A stretch of DNA of 64,000 nucleotides from Devosia submarina (GCF_003056345.1 NZ_PYWB01000008.1:62001-126000); one strand, 5' to 3'. Positions 18,837 through 28,619 are shown, counted from the stretch's first letter. The notes: generated from the letters alone by a model not told the origin. A program made the numbers and translations.

Positions 18837-19667
18837 TTAGAAGGTGGCTGTCATCGGGTCCGGTCCGATGCGGCCGCCTGCCTCATCCAGCGCCTCGATC
18901 TTGCTCATGTCCTCGGCGTCGAGAGTAAAGTCCAGAACATCGAAATTGGCCACGATCCGGCTTGGCGTCACGGATTTGGGGATGACGATCAGGCCGCTGT
19001 CGAGGTGCCAGCGGATAATGATCTGCGCGGCGCTGCGGCCATGCTTTTTGGCAATCGCCGTGATAACCTGGTTTTCTAGCAACTGGCCCTGCCCCAATGG
19101 GCTCCAGGATTCCGTTGCGATGTCGAGGCGCGCATTGACCTTGCGCAGGGCCTTTTGCTGGAAGCGGGGATGGAGCTCGATCTGATTGAGCACCGGTGTT
19201 TCGCCGGTTTCGCCGATGATCTTTTCGAGATGTTCGGCCTCGAAGTTGGAGACGCCAATCGATCGGATCTTGCCATCGCCCTTGAGCTGAACAAGCGCCT
19301 TCCAGGTTTCAAGATACTTGTCGCGCCAGGGCGAAGGCCAGTGGATCAGGCACAGATCGAGATAGGGCGTGTCCAGCAGCTTTAGGCTCTTGTGGACCGC
19401 TTCGATCGCCGTATCAAAACCCTGGTCTTCATTTCGCACCTTGGTGGTGACGAAAATGTCTTCCCGTTTCAACCCTGAAGCCTTGATGCCTTCGCCAACA
19501 CCCTGCTCATTCTGATAACCTGCTGCTGTGTCGATGTGGCGATAGCCTGCCTGCAGCGCTGTTTTCACCACTTCTGCGGTATCTTCGTTGGGGGTCTGCC
19601 ATACACCCAGCCCAATTTGGGGAATGGTATGGCCGTCATTGAAGGTGATGAGAGGCTGATTGCTCAT
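18837..19667 (-). CDS. Aldo/keto reductase
   Basis: 276 residues, a complete TIM-barrel NADPH reductase. The catalytic tetrad is visible: Asp46 and Tyr51 (GYRHIDTAAGYQNE), Lys76 (FVTTKV) and His109 (LCLIHWP). The C-terminal IPKSVTPSRIVANFDVLDF motif binds the cofactor. It resembles 2,5-diketo-gluconate reductase-type enzymes; the true substrate is unknown. Divergent from the aldolase gene. Confidence 0.9.
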   Translation of the reverse strand: MSNQPLITFNDGHTIPQIGLGVWQTPNEDTAEVVKTALQAGYRHIDTAAGYQNEQGVGEGIKASGLKREDIFVTTKVRNEDQGFDTAIEAVHKSLKLLDTPYLDLCLIHWPSPWRDKYLETWKALVQLKGDGKIRSIGVSNFEAEHLEKIIGETGETPVLNQIELHPRFQQKALRKVNARLDIATESWSPLGQGQLLENQVITAIAKKHGRSAAQIIIRWHLDSGLIVIPKSVTPSRIVANFDVLDFTLDAEDMSKIEALDEAGGRIGPDPMTATF

Positions 19668-19766
19668 GGTCTATCCGTCGATCGGGGGGAAGGAGCGAAG
19701 AGAACGTCCTGTGCTGCGCAAGTGTTCCCCACCCTCACCTCATCTTCCATACAAGCTCCGTCTTTC

Positions 19767-19814
19767 GTCTAATAACCACAGGTCTAATCGATCCGCCGCG
19801 AACGAAAGTCTAAT
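19767..19814. promoter_or_regulatory. Three GTCTAAT direct repeats upstream of the aldolase gene
   Basis: GTCTAAT occurs at 19767-19773, 19782-19788 and 19808-19814 in the gap between the divergent aldo/keto reductase and aldolase genes, 35-80 bases before the aldolase ATG. Spacings are 15 and 26 bases. The repeats look like a direct-repeat regulator site; no regulator is known to me. Confidence 0.3.
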
Positions 19815-19848
19815 CTGCCGGTTAACACCCCATTGAGGAGGCAGATCC

Positions 19849-20877
19849 ATGACAAAATCGCTGAACGCCATCGCCCAGAAACTCATGGAGCCCGGCAAGG
19901 GGATCCTGGCCGCAGACGAATCCGAGGGCACCATCGCCAAGCGCTTCGCCAAGATCAACCTGCCCAATTCGCTGGATCTGCGCCGCGATTATCGCGAGAT
20001 GCTGTTCCGCTCCACCCATGCCATGACACACTACATTTCGGGCGTTATCCTCACCGAGGAAACGCTGGAACAATCTGCCGCTGACGGAACTTCGTTCCGC
20101 GCGATCCTTGCGGATGCCGATGTCATCCCCGGCATCAAGGTGGACCGTGGCGCTTTCCCCATGCCCGGCGACTCCGGCGAAAAGATCACCGAGGGGCTCG
20201 ATGGTTTGCGCCAGCGGCTCGAGCGCTATGCCCAGTTGGGCGCAGGCTTTGCCAAGTGGCGTGCGGTAATCACCATCAACGATGTTGCCCCGACCCGGAA
20301 CAATATTCGCGCCAACGCCCATGCGCTCGCCCGTTACGCAATCCTCTGCCAGGAAGCGGGCATTGTGCCGGTGGTTGAGCCCGAAGTCGTCGGCGATGGT
20401 GACCCAGGCAACCATTCCATGGAGCGGTGCGCTGCCGTGACCGGGGATGTGCTGGAAAACACGTTCAAGGAATTGCGCCTCGCTGGCGTGGATCTTGCGG
20501 GCATGCTGCTCAAGCCCAATATGGTGCTGCCCGGTGTCAATTCACGCGAGCGCCCGTCCTTTGAGGATGTTGCCAAGCGCACGGTGGAAGTGCTGCGCGC
20601 GCATGTGCCAGCGGCCGTCCCCGGCATTGCATTCCTGTCGGGCGGGCAAACCGACGAGGAAGCCACTGCGCACCTATCGGCCATGAACAAAATCCCAGGC
20701 AAGCCTTGGCCGCTCACCTTCTCTTACGGTCGCGCGCTGCAAAATGTCGCGCTGCGCACTTGGGCAGGCCGGCGCGAGAACTTCCCCGCAGCACAGGCGG
20801 CATTTACGCACCGGGCGCACATGAACTCCCTGGCAGCCCTTGGCGAGTGGAGCGGCGAACTGGACCGCGCCGCCTGA
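19849..20877 (+). CDS. Class I fructose-bisphosphate aldolase
   Basis: 342 residues of the eukaryote-like class I family (starts LMEPGKGILAADESEGTIAK). The Schiff-base Lys222 lies in GMLLKPNMVLPG; no class II zinc motif is present. It splits or makes fructose-1,6-bisphosphate. GAGGAGG precedes the ATG. With tkt, gap and pgk close by, the region serves glycolysis/gluconeogenesis. A strong terminator follows. Confidence 0.95.
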   Translation: MTKSLNAIAQKLMEPGKGILAADESEGTIAKRFAKINLPNSLDLRRDYREMLFRSTHAMTHYISGVILTEETLEQSAADGTSFRAILADADVIPGIKVDRGAFPMPGDSGEKITEGLDGLRQRLERYAQLGAGFAKWRAVITINDVAPTRNNIRANAHALARYAILCQEAGIVPVVEPEVVGDGDPGNHSMERCAAVTGDVLENTFKELRLAGVDLAGMLLKPNMVLPGVNSRERPSFEDVAKRTVEVLRAHVPAAVPGIAFLSGGQTDEEATAHLSAMNKIPGKPWPLTFSYGRALQNVALRTWAGRRENFPAAQAAFTHRAHMNSLAALGEWSGELDRAA

Positions 20878-20901
20878 AGACCCAGAAACTCTCAAGATCA
20901 G

Positions 20902-20933
20902 GCGCGTCCTCCCCGCAGGACGCGCTTTTTCTT
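20902..20933 (+). terminator. Intrinsic terminator after the aldolase gene
   Basis: Perfect 9-bp stem GCGCGTCCT/AGGACGCGC with loop CCCCGC followed by TTTTTCTTT, 24 bases after the stop codon. Confidence 0.92.
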
Positions 20934-21032
20934 TGCGCCACACCATCCACACCCGCTATTGCTTCAAACTTCCTCTTTGTCGCCCAAATAGGACGACAGA
21001 AGAGCCCACGCTTCGCTATTGCCCGGACCCCT

Positions 21033-21635
21033 ATGGCACCCCAGCTCTATCTTGTTACCCCTGCTGATCCTGATCCTGCGAAGTTCGCGACCGTGCTGAT
21101 GAATGTGCTCAACAGCGCTGAAGTAGCCGCTTTGCTGGTGCGCCGGGGGCAGGCCGACGACGCCGCTTATTCTCAACTGGCCTCGCAGGTGATCAATATC
21201 GGGCAAGGGGCAGGCTGCGCCGTTTTGCTGGAAAACGATGCGGCACTTGCCAAAAAGCTGGGCGCCGACGGCGTCCACATCACCGATGGGCCCGAAGCGG
21301 TGGCCAGGGCCATCGCGGCGCTCAAGCCAAAGATGATCGTGGGTGCCAACGCTGGCACCACAAGGCACGATGCCATGACGCTGGGCGAGATGGATGTGGA
21401 TTACCTCATGTTCGGCCCAACTGAGGGCGCGAGCGACCCGAAAGGCGCCGAACTGGCGCAATGGTGGGCGGCGACCTTCGAGATCCCGGCCGTGCTGAGT
21501 GATCCGGGGGCCAGCGCCGAAAACGCGGACAGCCTTGGCGCCGAGTTTCTTGGCCTTTCGAGCAGCATCTGGTCTGCGTCATCCCCCGGCGAGGCCTTGG
21601 GTGCCATTGCTGATGCCCTCAAGGTTTCGGCATGA
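21033..21635 (+). CDS. ThiE-like (thiamine-phosphate synthase family) protein
   Basis: 200 residues with the ThiE/TenI barrel order: LYLVTPAD at the start, ENDAALAKKLGADGVHITDG in the middle, VDYLMFGPTEG and a C-terminal GLSSSIWSASSPGEAL. Family enzymes join the thiazole and pyrimidine moieties of thiamine. Several usual catalytic motifs are changed here: no clear QxRxK, GQxD became TDG, and the GPxFxTxTK loop became GPTEGASDPKG. It may be a non-classical paralogue. No thiamine riboswitch seen upstream. It overlaps the Sel1 gene by 4 bases. Confidence 0.65.
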   Translation: MAPQLYLVTPADPDPAKFATVLMNVLNSAEVAALLVRRGQADDAAYSQLASQVINIGQGAGCAVLLENDAALAKKLGADGVHITDGPEAVARAIAALKPKMIVGANAGTTRHDAMTLGEMDVDYLMFGPTEGASDPKGAELAQWWAATFEIPAVLSDPGASAENADSLGAEFLGLSSSIWSASSPGEALGAIADALKVSA

Positions 21636-22765
21636 AGGCGTCCGTCCCTCTTTTGCTGCTGGCGCTGCTCGCCGGCCCGACCCTGGCCCAAGAGGTGGAG
21701 GCCCCGCCTCCTGCCGATGAGGTGCCAGCTCCGTCAGAAACCGCAGAACCTGCCGAGCCAGGAAGCACCGAGAACCTTGGGCCTCGTGCGCCTGCTGATT
21801 ATGCCTTTGGTGCTTTTCAGCGCGGCTATTTCCTGACCGCGCTCGAATTCGCCCTGCCCCGAGCCGAAAAGGGCGATGCCGCAGCGCAAACCTTGATCGC
21901 CGAGATCTATGCCAAGGGACTCGGTGTCGCCCAGAACGACGAGCGAGCCGCTGGCTGGTACCAGCTCGCCTCCAATAATGGCGATCACCTTGCGACCTTT
22001 GCGCTAGCGCTGTTTTATCAGGACGGCATTGGCGTTCCCAAAAACCGCGCCCGGGCGGCCGAACTGTTCCGCAAGGCTGCCGAAGCCGGTTATGCCCCCG
22101 CCAAGTACAACATGGCGCTTCTTCATGTTGAAGGTGTCTATGCGTCGCCGAGCCTCACGGATGCTGCTTCCCTGATGAAGGAGGCGGCCGATGCCGAGCT
22201 GCCAGAGGCCCAGTATGATTATGGCACCATGCTGATCGAAGGCGCGGGGCTCACACCCGATCCCGCCGAAGGGGCGCGCTATATCGGGCTGGCGGCCGAG
22301 CAGGGTTTGGTCGCGGCGCAGGTGGACTATGCTACGCTCCTCTATTTGGGTCAGGGTCTCGAAAAAAACGTCGAAGATGCCGCCCTCTGGTACCAGCGTG
22401 CCGCTGAAGCGGGCAGCGCCGTTGCCCAGAACCGCTATGCCAAGCTGCTTGCAGTGGGTGAAGGCGTTGACCTCGACCTTGAAACCGCCGCGATGTGGCG
22501 CTCGCTTTCGCGTCGACAAGGCTTGTCCGACCCATCGTTGGATCGGTTACTCGTATCCATTCCGCCCGAGAGCCTAGCTCGTGCCGAGGAGCGCGCCCGT
22601 TTCTGGCCGTCCGAACCACCCACGCAGGCAGCTGAAGCGGACGTCGAACTACCCGCCACCACTCCCCAAGTTGCCGAGCCGAATGTTCTGCCGGCGCCAA
22701 CCGATGCTGGGGAGGCGCCGCCCAACGCAGTAGTCGAGCCTCCACCACCCCCGGAAAATCCTTGA
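21632..22765 (+). CDS. Sel1-repeat periplasmic protein
   Basis: 377 residues. Signal peptide (LLLLALLAGPTLAQ), an acidic Pro/Glu linker, then tandem Sel1/TPR-like helices of about 36 residues from about 75 to 290 (AQTLIAEIYAKGLGVAQNDERAA, AKYNMALLHVEGVY and so on). The C-terminus is again Pro/Glu-rich. Such repeats mediate protein binding; no enzyme motif. Translationally coupled to the ThiE-like gene and upstream of efp. Confidence 0.82.
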   Translation: MKASVPLLLLALLAGPTLAQEVEAPPPADEVPAPSETAEPAEPGSTENLGPRAPADYAFGAFQRGYFLTALEFALPRAEKGDAAAQTLIAEIYAKGLGVAQNDERAAGWYQLASNNGDHLATFALALFYQDGIGVPKNRARAAELFRKAAEAGYAPAKYNMALLHVEGVYASPSLTDAASLMKEAADAELPEAQYDYGTMLIEGAGLTPDPAEGARYIGLAAEQGLVAAQVDYATLLYLGQGLEKNVEDAALWYQRAAEAGSAVAQNRYAKLLAVGEGVDLDLETAAMWRSLSRRQGLSDPSLDRLLVSIPPESLARAEERARFWPSEPPTQAAEADVELPATTPQVAEPNVLPAPTDAGEAPPNAVVEPPPPPENP

Positions 22766-22883
22766 ACGGGCAGGCGTTCTGAGGCAATAAGCCCGCCAAG
22801 CGCGGTTCAGCGCATCACCACAACGCCCCTTCTTGTGGTGAGTTTCTAGCGGCGCTTTGCAGCCGACATCGAAAGCAGCATTC

Positions 22884-23450
22884 ATGGCCAAGATCAACGG
22901 CAACGAAATCCGTCCCGGCTTCGTCATCAACCACCAGGACCGCCTCTGGGTGGCCGTAAAGGTTGATCACGTCAAGCCCGGCAAGGGCGGCGCCTATGCC
23001 CAGGTCGAACTCAAGGCAATTTTGGGCGGCACCAAGCTCAACGAGCGCTTCCGCTCGGCTGAAACGGTGGAACAAGTGGAGCTCGAATTCCGCGACTTCA
23101 CCTATCTCTACGAGCAGGGTGAGAGCCTCGTTTTCATGGACCAGGACAGCTACGAGCAGGTGGAACTTCCCAGGGAGTTCGTGGGCGAGCGCGCCGCGTT
23201 CCTCCAGGACGGCATGAAGATCACGCTAGAAATGCACGAAGACACGCCCTTGGGCATCCGCTTTCCGCCCAACGTGGTTCTGGAAGTCACCGAGGCCGAT
23301 CCCGTGGTCAAGGGCCAGACGGCATCCAACCAGTTCAAGCCAGCCATTCTGGCCAATGGCTTGCGGGTCATGGTGCCCCCTTTCATCGCGACGGGCGAGC
23401 GCATCGTCGTCGACACCACTGAAGCCACTTACATGCGCCGGGCTGATTGA
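22884..23450 (+). CDS. efp: Elongation factor P
   Basis: 188 residues, usual length, three-domain EF-P. Lys34 is present in the loop [10 protein letters not shown], the position that is beta-lysylated in enterics. The factor helps ribosomes through polyproline, which fits the proline-rich TolA in this window. The modification genes are not in this window. Its stop is 2 bases before the ATG of the next gene. Confidence 0.96.
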   Translation: MAKINGNEIRPGFVINHQDRLWVAVKVDHVKPGKGGAYAQVELKAILGGTKLNERFRSAETVEQVELEFRDFTYLYEQGESLVFMDQDSYEQVELPREFVGERAAFLQDGMKITLEMHEDTPLGIRFPPNVVLEVTEADPVVKGQTASNQFKPAILANGLRVMVPPFIATGERIVVDTTEATYMRRAD

Positions 23451-23452
23451 TC

Positions 23453-24247
23453 ATGGCACGTTCTGCACTTCTCAATGTGATGGTCAACGCGGCCATCAAG
23501 GCCGGCAAGTCGCTGACCAAGGATTTCGCCGAAGTCGAAAATCTGCAGGTGTCCCGCAAGGGCCCGGCCGATTTCGTCTCCAAGGCGGATCTGCGCGCCG
23601 AACAGATCGTGTTCAGCGAACTGCAAAAGGCACGCCCAACCTATGCCTTCCTCATGGAAGAAGGCGGCGAGGTTGCCGGCACCGACGGACAGCATCGCTG
23701 GATCATCGATCCGCTCGATGGCACGACCAATTTCCTCCATTCCATCCCGCTGTTTGCCATAGCCATTGCGCTCGAACGCAACAACGAGATCGTTGCTTCG
23801 GTGATCTACAATCCCGTGCTGGACGAGCTCTACACCGCTGAAAAAGGCGGCGGCACCTGGCTCAACGATCGCCGGCGCCTGCGCGTCGCAAGCCGCCGCT
23901 CGCTGTCCGAGGCCGTGATATCCACCGGCATCAAGACGCAGGGCACAGCCAATGATGGCCTGCAGTTGCGCCAGCTTGCCCATATCAATCCGGCCGTTGC
24001 CGGCATTCGCCGCTCGGGCTCGATCTCCATGGACATGGCCTGGCTCGCAGCCGGCCGCTTCGATGCCCTCTGGGAAGCCGGCCTTGCACCTTGGGACGTG
24101 GCGCCAGGGCTCCTAGCTGTCAAGGAGGCCGGTGGCTTCGTTTCCGATTTCGCGGGCAGCACGGGCTCGGTGTGGAACGGCCAGATTGTTGCTGGCAACG
24201 AGATTCTCCAGCCAGCCTTGCTCAAGGAACTGCGCCCGATCAATTAA
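23453..24247 (+). CDS. suhB: Inositol-monophosphatase family protein (SuhB-like)
   Basis: 264 residues. Metal and substrate motifs EEGGE near 65, DPLDGTTNF near 82-90 and WDVAPG near 213 are intact. Family members dephosphorylate inositol phosphate and related sugars; SuhB also has RNA-linked roles. A TTG codon at 23447 is in frame and overlaps the efp stop, but the ATG at 23453 matches family starts. The efp-suhB order is common in Hyphomicrobiales. Confidence 0.88.
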   Translation: MARSALLNVMVNAAIKAGKSLTKDFAEVENLQVSRKGPADFVSKADLRAEQIVFSELQKARPTYAFLMEEGGEVAGTDGQHRWIIDPLDGTTNFLHSIPLFAIAIALERNNEIVASVIYNPVLDELYTAEKGGGTWLNDRRRLRVASRRSLSEAVISTGIKTQGTANDGLQLRQLAHINPAVAGIRRSGSISMDMAWLAAGRFDALWEAGLAPWDVAPGLLAVKEAGGFVSDFAGSTGSVWNGQIVAGNEILQPALLKELRPIN

Positions 24248-24452
24248 GGTGGCCGGCCAATGCCGCGCGCTCAAGCGACCACATGCCGAGCCTGCGCCGG
24301 TGCGCGGGTGGCCATTCTGGCCCGGCTTTTGATGAGCTATTGAGGAGAATTTGGGCGTTATTGCCCATTAACCCTAGGGATTGTCTTGGCACGGCGCTCT
24401 CTTTAGTCTGCGCCGGAGTGATTTGAAGTTCGGGGGCAAGGTTTAAGGCAAG

Positions 24453-25439
24453 ATGACGCAAGGCTATGACCCGTACCACCTCGCCAGCCCTCTCGTTTAC
24501 CTCATTAAAATCCTGATCTTTTTGGTGCTGGTGGCGTTGGTCGCCGCCATTTTGTTCAGCACCATCGTGACATTTTTCTGGGCGAACCCGTTCATCAATT
24601 CGATGATCTTTTTTGCCCTGTTTATTGGCATTTTCCTCAGCTTCCGGCAGGTCATCCGCCTGTTTCCCGAGGTGAAATGGGTCAATTCGCTTCAGGAAGG
24701 CAATGTCTCGTCTGTCCGGCCGCCCATTCTCTTGGCACCGGTGGCAGGCCTTCTGCGCGAGCGGATCGGGGAGGCGGTGATTACCCCTTCCTCAATGAGC
24801 TCCATTCTTGATTCCGTCGGCAATCGCCTGGACGAGGCCAAGGATACGTCCCGCTATCTGACGGGCCTTTTGGTTTTCCTTGGGCTGATGGGTACGTTCT
24901 ATGGCCTGCTCGAAACGGTTACCTCCGTCGCCGCAGTTATCAACACGCTCGATGTTTCAAGTGGGGACACCGCTTCGCAGTTTGCAAGCCTGCGCGAAGG
25001 GTTAGCGGCGCCGCTGGCAGGCATGGGCACAGCCTTTTCGTCATCCCTGTTCGGCCTCGCCGGATCACTGGTGCTGGGCTTCTTGGACCTGCAGACCAGC
25101 CAGGCGCAGAATGCCTTTTATACCGACCTTGAAGACTGGATGACTTCCATGACTGAGCTCGATCATCCCGTCTCGGCCATGCAGGCTAATGCGGGCGGAC
25201 CGGACATGCAGGCCATGTTCGACAAGCTCGGCAATTCCATGCAGAATCAGAACTCGAGCCAGAATGCCATCCGCGCCATGGCCGAACTGGCGCGTGGCAT
25301 TGACGGTCTTGTCAAGCACATGCGAACCGAGCAGGACGATCTGCGTCGCTATATCGACGAGCAGGGCGAAACCAACAAAAAGCTGCGCGAGTTGATAGAA
25401 GCCGTTTTGACCCAGGCCGATACCGAGCGGCGGAACTAG
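24453..25439 (+). CDS. MotA/TolQ/ExbB-type channel protein of an uncharacterised motor
   Basis: 328 residues. Two N-terminal helices (about 12-40 and 46-66), a cytoplasmic segment, then a helix pair (about 130-160 with GLLVFLGLMGTFYGLLETV, and 185-215 with GLAAPLAGMGTAFSSSLFGLAG) diagnostic of the MotA/ExbB proton-channel fold. The tail is a charged helix (HMRTEQDDLRRYIDEQGE). It is followed after 3 bases by an OmpA partner with a MotB-like helix. It is neither the Tol pair (present at 1636-2794) nor an evident flagellar stator, as no flagellar gene is near. Function unknown. Confidence 0.8.
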   Translation: MTQGYDPYHLASPLVYLIKILIFLVLVALVAAILFSTIVTFFWANPFINSMIFFALFIGIFLSFRQVIRLFPEVKWVNSLQEGNVSSVRPPILLAPVAGLLRERIGEAVITPSSMSSILDSVGNRLDEAKDTSRYLTGLLVFLGLMGTFYGLLETVTSVAAVINTLDVSSGDTASQFASLREGLAAPLAGMGTAFSSSLFGLAGSLVLGFLDLQTSQAQNAFYTDLEDWMTSMTELDHPVSAMQANAGGPDMQAMFDKLGNSMQNQNSSQNAIRAMAELARGIDGLVKHMRTEQDDLRRYIDEQGETNKKLRELIEAVLTQADTERRN

Positions 25440-25442
25440 CCC

Positions 25443-26468
25443 ATGCCCGGAGCGCGTTCCAGGCGGCGCATCGAGTCCAATTATTGGCCGGGCTTTGTGG
25501 ACGCCCTGTCGAGCCTCCTGCTCGTCATCATCTTCATGCTCTCGCTGTTCATGCTGACCCAGTTTTTCCTGGGGCAGGAACTCGAAGGACGTGACACCGC
25601 GCTGGCGCGGCTCAACAGCCAGATCGCTGAACTAACCGAATCGCTGCAGCTGGAGCGCAGCAATTCAGAGGATCTGAATACCCAGATCGCGCAGCTCACG
25701 GCGACCTTGGGCAGCGCTCAGCAGGAAAACGCTAGCCTGAGCTCACAACTGGCTGGCATTGGCGCCGGAATAGACGGCAAGGACCAAGCCATAGCCGGGC
25801 TTCAGAACGATCTTGCCGAAGCCCAGGAACTGTCGGACGAAGCTAACGCGCAGGTCGCCTTGCTGAACCAGCAGCTGGCGGCGCTCCGCACGCAAATTGG
25901 CGCCCTGGAAGCTGCGCTGGAAGCATCAGAGGCACGTGACACACAGTCTCGCACCCAGATCGCAGACCTCGGCCGCCGCCTGAACCTGGCGCTCGCCCAA
26001 CGCGTGCAGGATCTTTCGCGCTATCGTTCGGACTTCTTTGGCCGCTTGCGGGAAATCCTCGAAGGCCGTGCTGATGTGCGTGTCGTCGGCGACCGCTTCG
26101 TGTTCCAGTCCGAAGTGTTGTTCGACCCCGGCCAGGCCGATGTGCAGGAGGGCGGCTTGCCGGATCTCGACGCTCTGGCGGAGGCCATTCTGCAACTGGA
26201 AAACGAAATTCCCGAGGACATCAATTGGGTGCTGCGCATTGATGGACATACCGATAGCCGCCCGATTTCCAATGAACGTTTCCCCTCCAACTGGGAGCTG
26301 TCAGCTGCCCGTGCCATTTCGGTGGCCCAATATCTGGTCAGCAAGGGCGTAGCGCCGAGCCGGCTGGTTGCAGCAGGCTTTGGCGAATTCACACCAATCG
26401 ACCCGGGCACGACCGAAGAAGCTTACCGGCGCAACCGGCGCATCGAGTTCAAGTTGACAGAGGGATGA
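25443..26468 (+). CDS. MotB/OmpA-type partner with long periplasmic coiled coil
   Basis: 341 residues. A basic start (ARSRRRIES), then one membrane helix beginning NYWPGFVDALSSLLLVIIF, where the Asp matches the proton-binding Asp of MotB/TolR-type proteins. A long coiled coil with many Gln and Glu heptads runs about 50-190. The C-terminal OmpA domain (about 220-341) has the peptidoglycan-binding RIDGHTDSRPISN and NRRIEFKL motifs. It should anchor a proton-driven unit to the cell wall. Zorya ZorB looks alike, but no ZorC/ZorD genes are adjacent. Confidence 0.82.
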   Translation: MPGARSRRRIESNYWPGFVDALSSLLLVIIFMLSLFMLTQFFLGQELEGRDTALARLNSQIAELTESLQLERSNSEDLNTQIAQLTATLGSAQQENASLSSQLAGIGAGIDGKDQAIAGLQNDLAEAQELSDEANAQVALLNQQLAALRTQIGALEAALEASEARDTQSRTQIADLGRRLNLALAQRVQDLSRYRSDFFGRLREILEGRADVRVVGDRFVFQSEVLFDPGQADVQEGGLPDLDALAEAILQLENEIPEDINWVLRIDGHTDSRPISNERFPSNWELSAARAISVAQYLVSKGVAPSRLVAAGFGEFTPIDPGTTEEAYRRNRRIEFKLTEG

Positions 26469-26502
26469 TCAAGGAGCTTTAGCCGCATTCGCTCAGAGGT
26501 GA

Positions 26503-26590
26503 ATCACGCCTCATCCTGAGCTTGTCGGAGGACAAGGCGATGGCAACAACCGGCGCTTAGCTCTCGTGGCGCGATAGCGCGCCATGAGGG
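26503..26590 (+). repeat. Dispersed palindromic repeat, copy 1
   Basis: First arm CTCATCCTGAGCTTGTCGG-type hairpin (26508-26538), second arm GGCGCG-ATAG-CGCGCC palindrome (26566-26581). It belongs to the family seen at 28977, 32086, 35395 and 55161. It fills the gap between converging genes, after the OmpA-like gene. Confidence 0.6.
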
Positions 26591-26618
26591 CACGACCCAC
26601 CCGCGTTCGAATGCAAAT

Positions 26619-28436
26619 CTAGCCCAGATCATCCATCCGGAACTGCAGTCTCGCGAGTTCCGCATAGCGCCCGCCCTTGGCGACCAGCTCGTCATGCGTG
26701 CCCTGATCGATGATGTGTCCGGCATCGAGCACGAGGATCTTGTCGGCGTCGCGGATTGTTGCCAGGCGGTGGGCGATCACCAAGGTCGTCCGGCCACGCA
26801 TTAGATGTTCCAGCGCAATCTGCACGAGGCGCTCGCTTTGCGCGTCTAGCGCGCTGGTGGCTTCATCCAGAAGCAAGATTGGGGCATCCTTGAGGATGGC
26901 ACGGGCGATGGCGAGGCGCTGTTTCTGTCCTCCGGAGAGCATAACGCCGCGCTCACCGACAAGCGTGTCATAGCCCTGTGGCAGTTCCACTACGAAATCA
27001 TGCACGAGCGCGGCCCGCGCCGCGGCTTCGATCTCCGCCATGCCCGCGCCGGGTTTGCCAAACAAGATGTTCTCGGCAATGGTCCCGGCGAAAATGGTGG
27101 GCTCCTGCTCGACATAGGCAAAGCGCTGGCGCAGATCGAGTAGGCGGACATCCCGGATATCCACCCCATCAACCTTGATGGAGCCCCTTGTCACATCATA
27201 GAAGCGCTGCAGTAGCGAGAGGGTCGTCGACTTGCCCGATCCCGATGGACCGACAAGGGCCACGGTTTGCCCTGAGCCGACAGAAAAGCTTAGATCCGTC
27301 AGCACCTGTTCGGAGCCTCCGGTATCATAGTCAAAGTGCACGTGCTCGAACGTGACGGTGCCCAGGGGCGGGTTTGGCAGTGCAACCGGATGAGCGGGAT
27401 CCTTGATGGTAGCTTCGGTATCAAGGATTTCGGTCAGCCGTTCGGTGGATCCGGCAATGGTCTGCAGCATGCCAAGAACTTCGCTGAAATTGGTGAGCGA
27501 GCTCGAGGCCATCAGGGCATAGATCATGAATTGTGCCAGCTGGCCTGCCGTAACCGTGCCGTCGAACACCGCACGGGCGCCCCACCACACCAGGAACACG
27601 ATGGCGGCTGTTCCCAAGAAAATGACCATGCCAACCAGGATGGATCGTGCACCCAGCCGCTTGATCTCCGCCTGATAGCTATCCTCGGTGCGGGCGCCAT
27701 AAATGCTCGCCTGCACATCTTCCTGGGTGAAGGACTTAACAGTACGCGTTGCTCCCAGCATTTCGGTTGCCATGGCGGAGAGATCGGCCAGGGCGTCCTG
27801 CGTGCGGCGGGACATGCGGCGCAAGCGGCGGGAGAAAGCAACAATCGGCAGCACCAAGCAGGGCCCGATGATCACCACAGCCAAAGTCAGCGTCGGGCTG
27901 GTCAAGAACATCATGATCAGCGCGCCGGTGATGGTCACGATCGAGCGCAGCGCAAGGGAAAAGCTCGAGCCCACAGCGGCCCGGATCACCCCGACGTCGC
28001 CATTAAGCCGGCTGGTGAGTTCACCCACGCGGTTGGTGTCGAAATAGCGCGCATCGAGCTGCAGCAGATGCACGAACACGGCTTGTCGCAGATCGGCCAG
28101 GACACGCTCACCCACCACGGAGATGAAGTAGAAGCGGGCACCACTGGCAAGGCCCATCACGGCCGCAATGCCAATGATCACCCAGCCATATCGGCCGACA
28201 TTTTCCAGGTTTCGCGCCACGAACCCCTGGTCGATCGCCCCGCCTAAAAACGCTGGAATAGCCAGCGACGCAATGGTCGAGACCAGCAGGAACAGGATCG
28301 TTAGGGAAAGCCGGACGGGATAGCGCAGCACAAACGGCAAAAGGCGCCGCAAGGGCTGCAGCTTGCGCTTGGGTTGCTCGGCCTTGGGGGCAATCTTGGG
28401 GGATTCGGCCTGAACCGGAACGGCCTGGTCTGTCAT
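26619..28436 (-). CDS. MsbA-like ABC exporter (fused membrane and ATPase domains)
   Basis: 605 residues. Six membrane helices in the first half, then an ATPase with Walker [10 protein letters not shown] (about 396-404), signature LSGGQKQR (about 499-506) and Walker [13 protein letters not shown] (about 520). It should dimerise and export a lipid, drug or peptide; the substrate is unknown. ATG at 28436 is chosen, though a GTG at 28454 adds six residues. It stands alone and diverges from rpmE. Confidence 0.9.
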   Translation of the reverse strand: MTDQAVPVQAESPKIAPKAEQPKRKLQPLRRLLPFVLRYPVRLSLTILFLLVSTIASLAIPAFLGGAIDQGFVARNLENVGRYGWVIIGIAAVMGLASGARFYFISVVGERVLADLRQAVFVHLLQLDARYFDTNRVGELTSRLNGDVGVIRAAVGSSFSLALRSIVTITGALIMMFLTSPTLTLAVVIIGPCLVLPIVAFSRRLRRMSRRTQDALADLSAMATEMLGATRTVKSFTQEDVQASIYGARTEDSYQAEIKRLGARSILVGMVIFLGTAAIVFLVWWGARAVFDGTVTAGQLAQFMIYALMASSSLTNFSEVLGMLQTIAGSTERLTEILDTEATIKDPAHPVALPNPPLGTVTFEHVHFDYDTGGSEQVLTDLSFSVGSGQTVALVGPSGSGKSTTLSLLQRFYDVTRGSIKVDGVDIRDVRLLDLRQRFAYVEQEPTIFAGTIAENILFGKPGAGMAEIEAAARAALVHDFVVELPQGYDTLVGERGVMLSGGQKQRLAIARAILKDAPILLLDEATSALDAQSERLVQIALEHLMRGRTTLVIAHRLATIRDADKILVLDAGHIIDQGTHDELVAKGGRYAELARLQFRMDDLG

Positions 28437-28619
28437 CGCTCGGGGTTTCGCCACTCGTTAAGAGGGTCCGGATCAGCCGGGCCGTGCTCCGCGCCCGATA
28501 TAAGGACTGCGCAAGCAGCGGGCAACCGCTTTGTCCGGCGTGAATTTGCCGCGCCCATGCTCTTGCGGACCGGCGTACCTTTCTGTATGAAGCGGCCAAC
28601 ACCAGTTTTAGATGCTCTC

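Noticed and set aside
20878-21032. TPP riboswitch before the ThiE-like gene
   Set aside because: Only an intrinsic terminator and a short gap are visible; no THI-box motifs found by eye.
24453-26468. Zorya anti-phage defence
   Set aside because: ZorA/ZorB-like features only; no ZorC, ZorD or ZorE genes beside it, and the neighbours are core genes.
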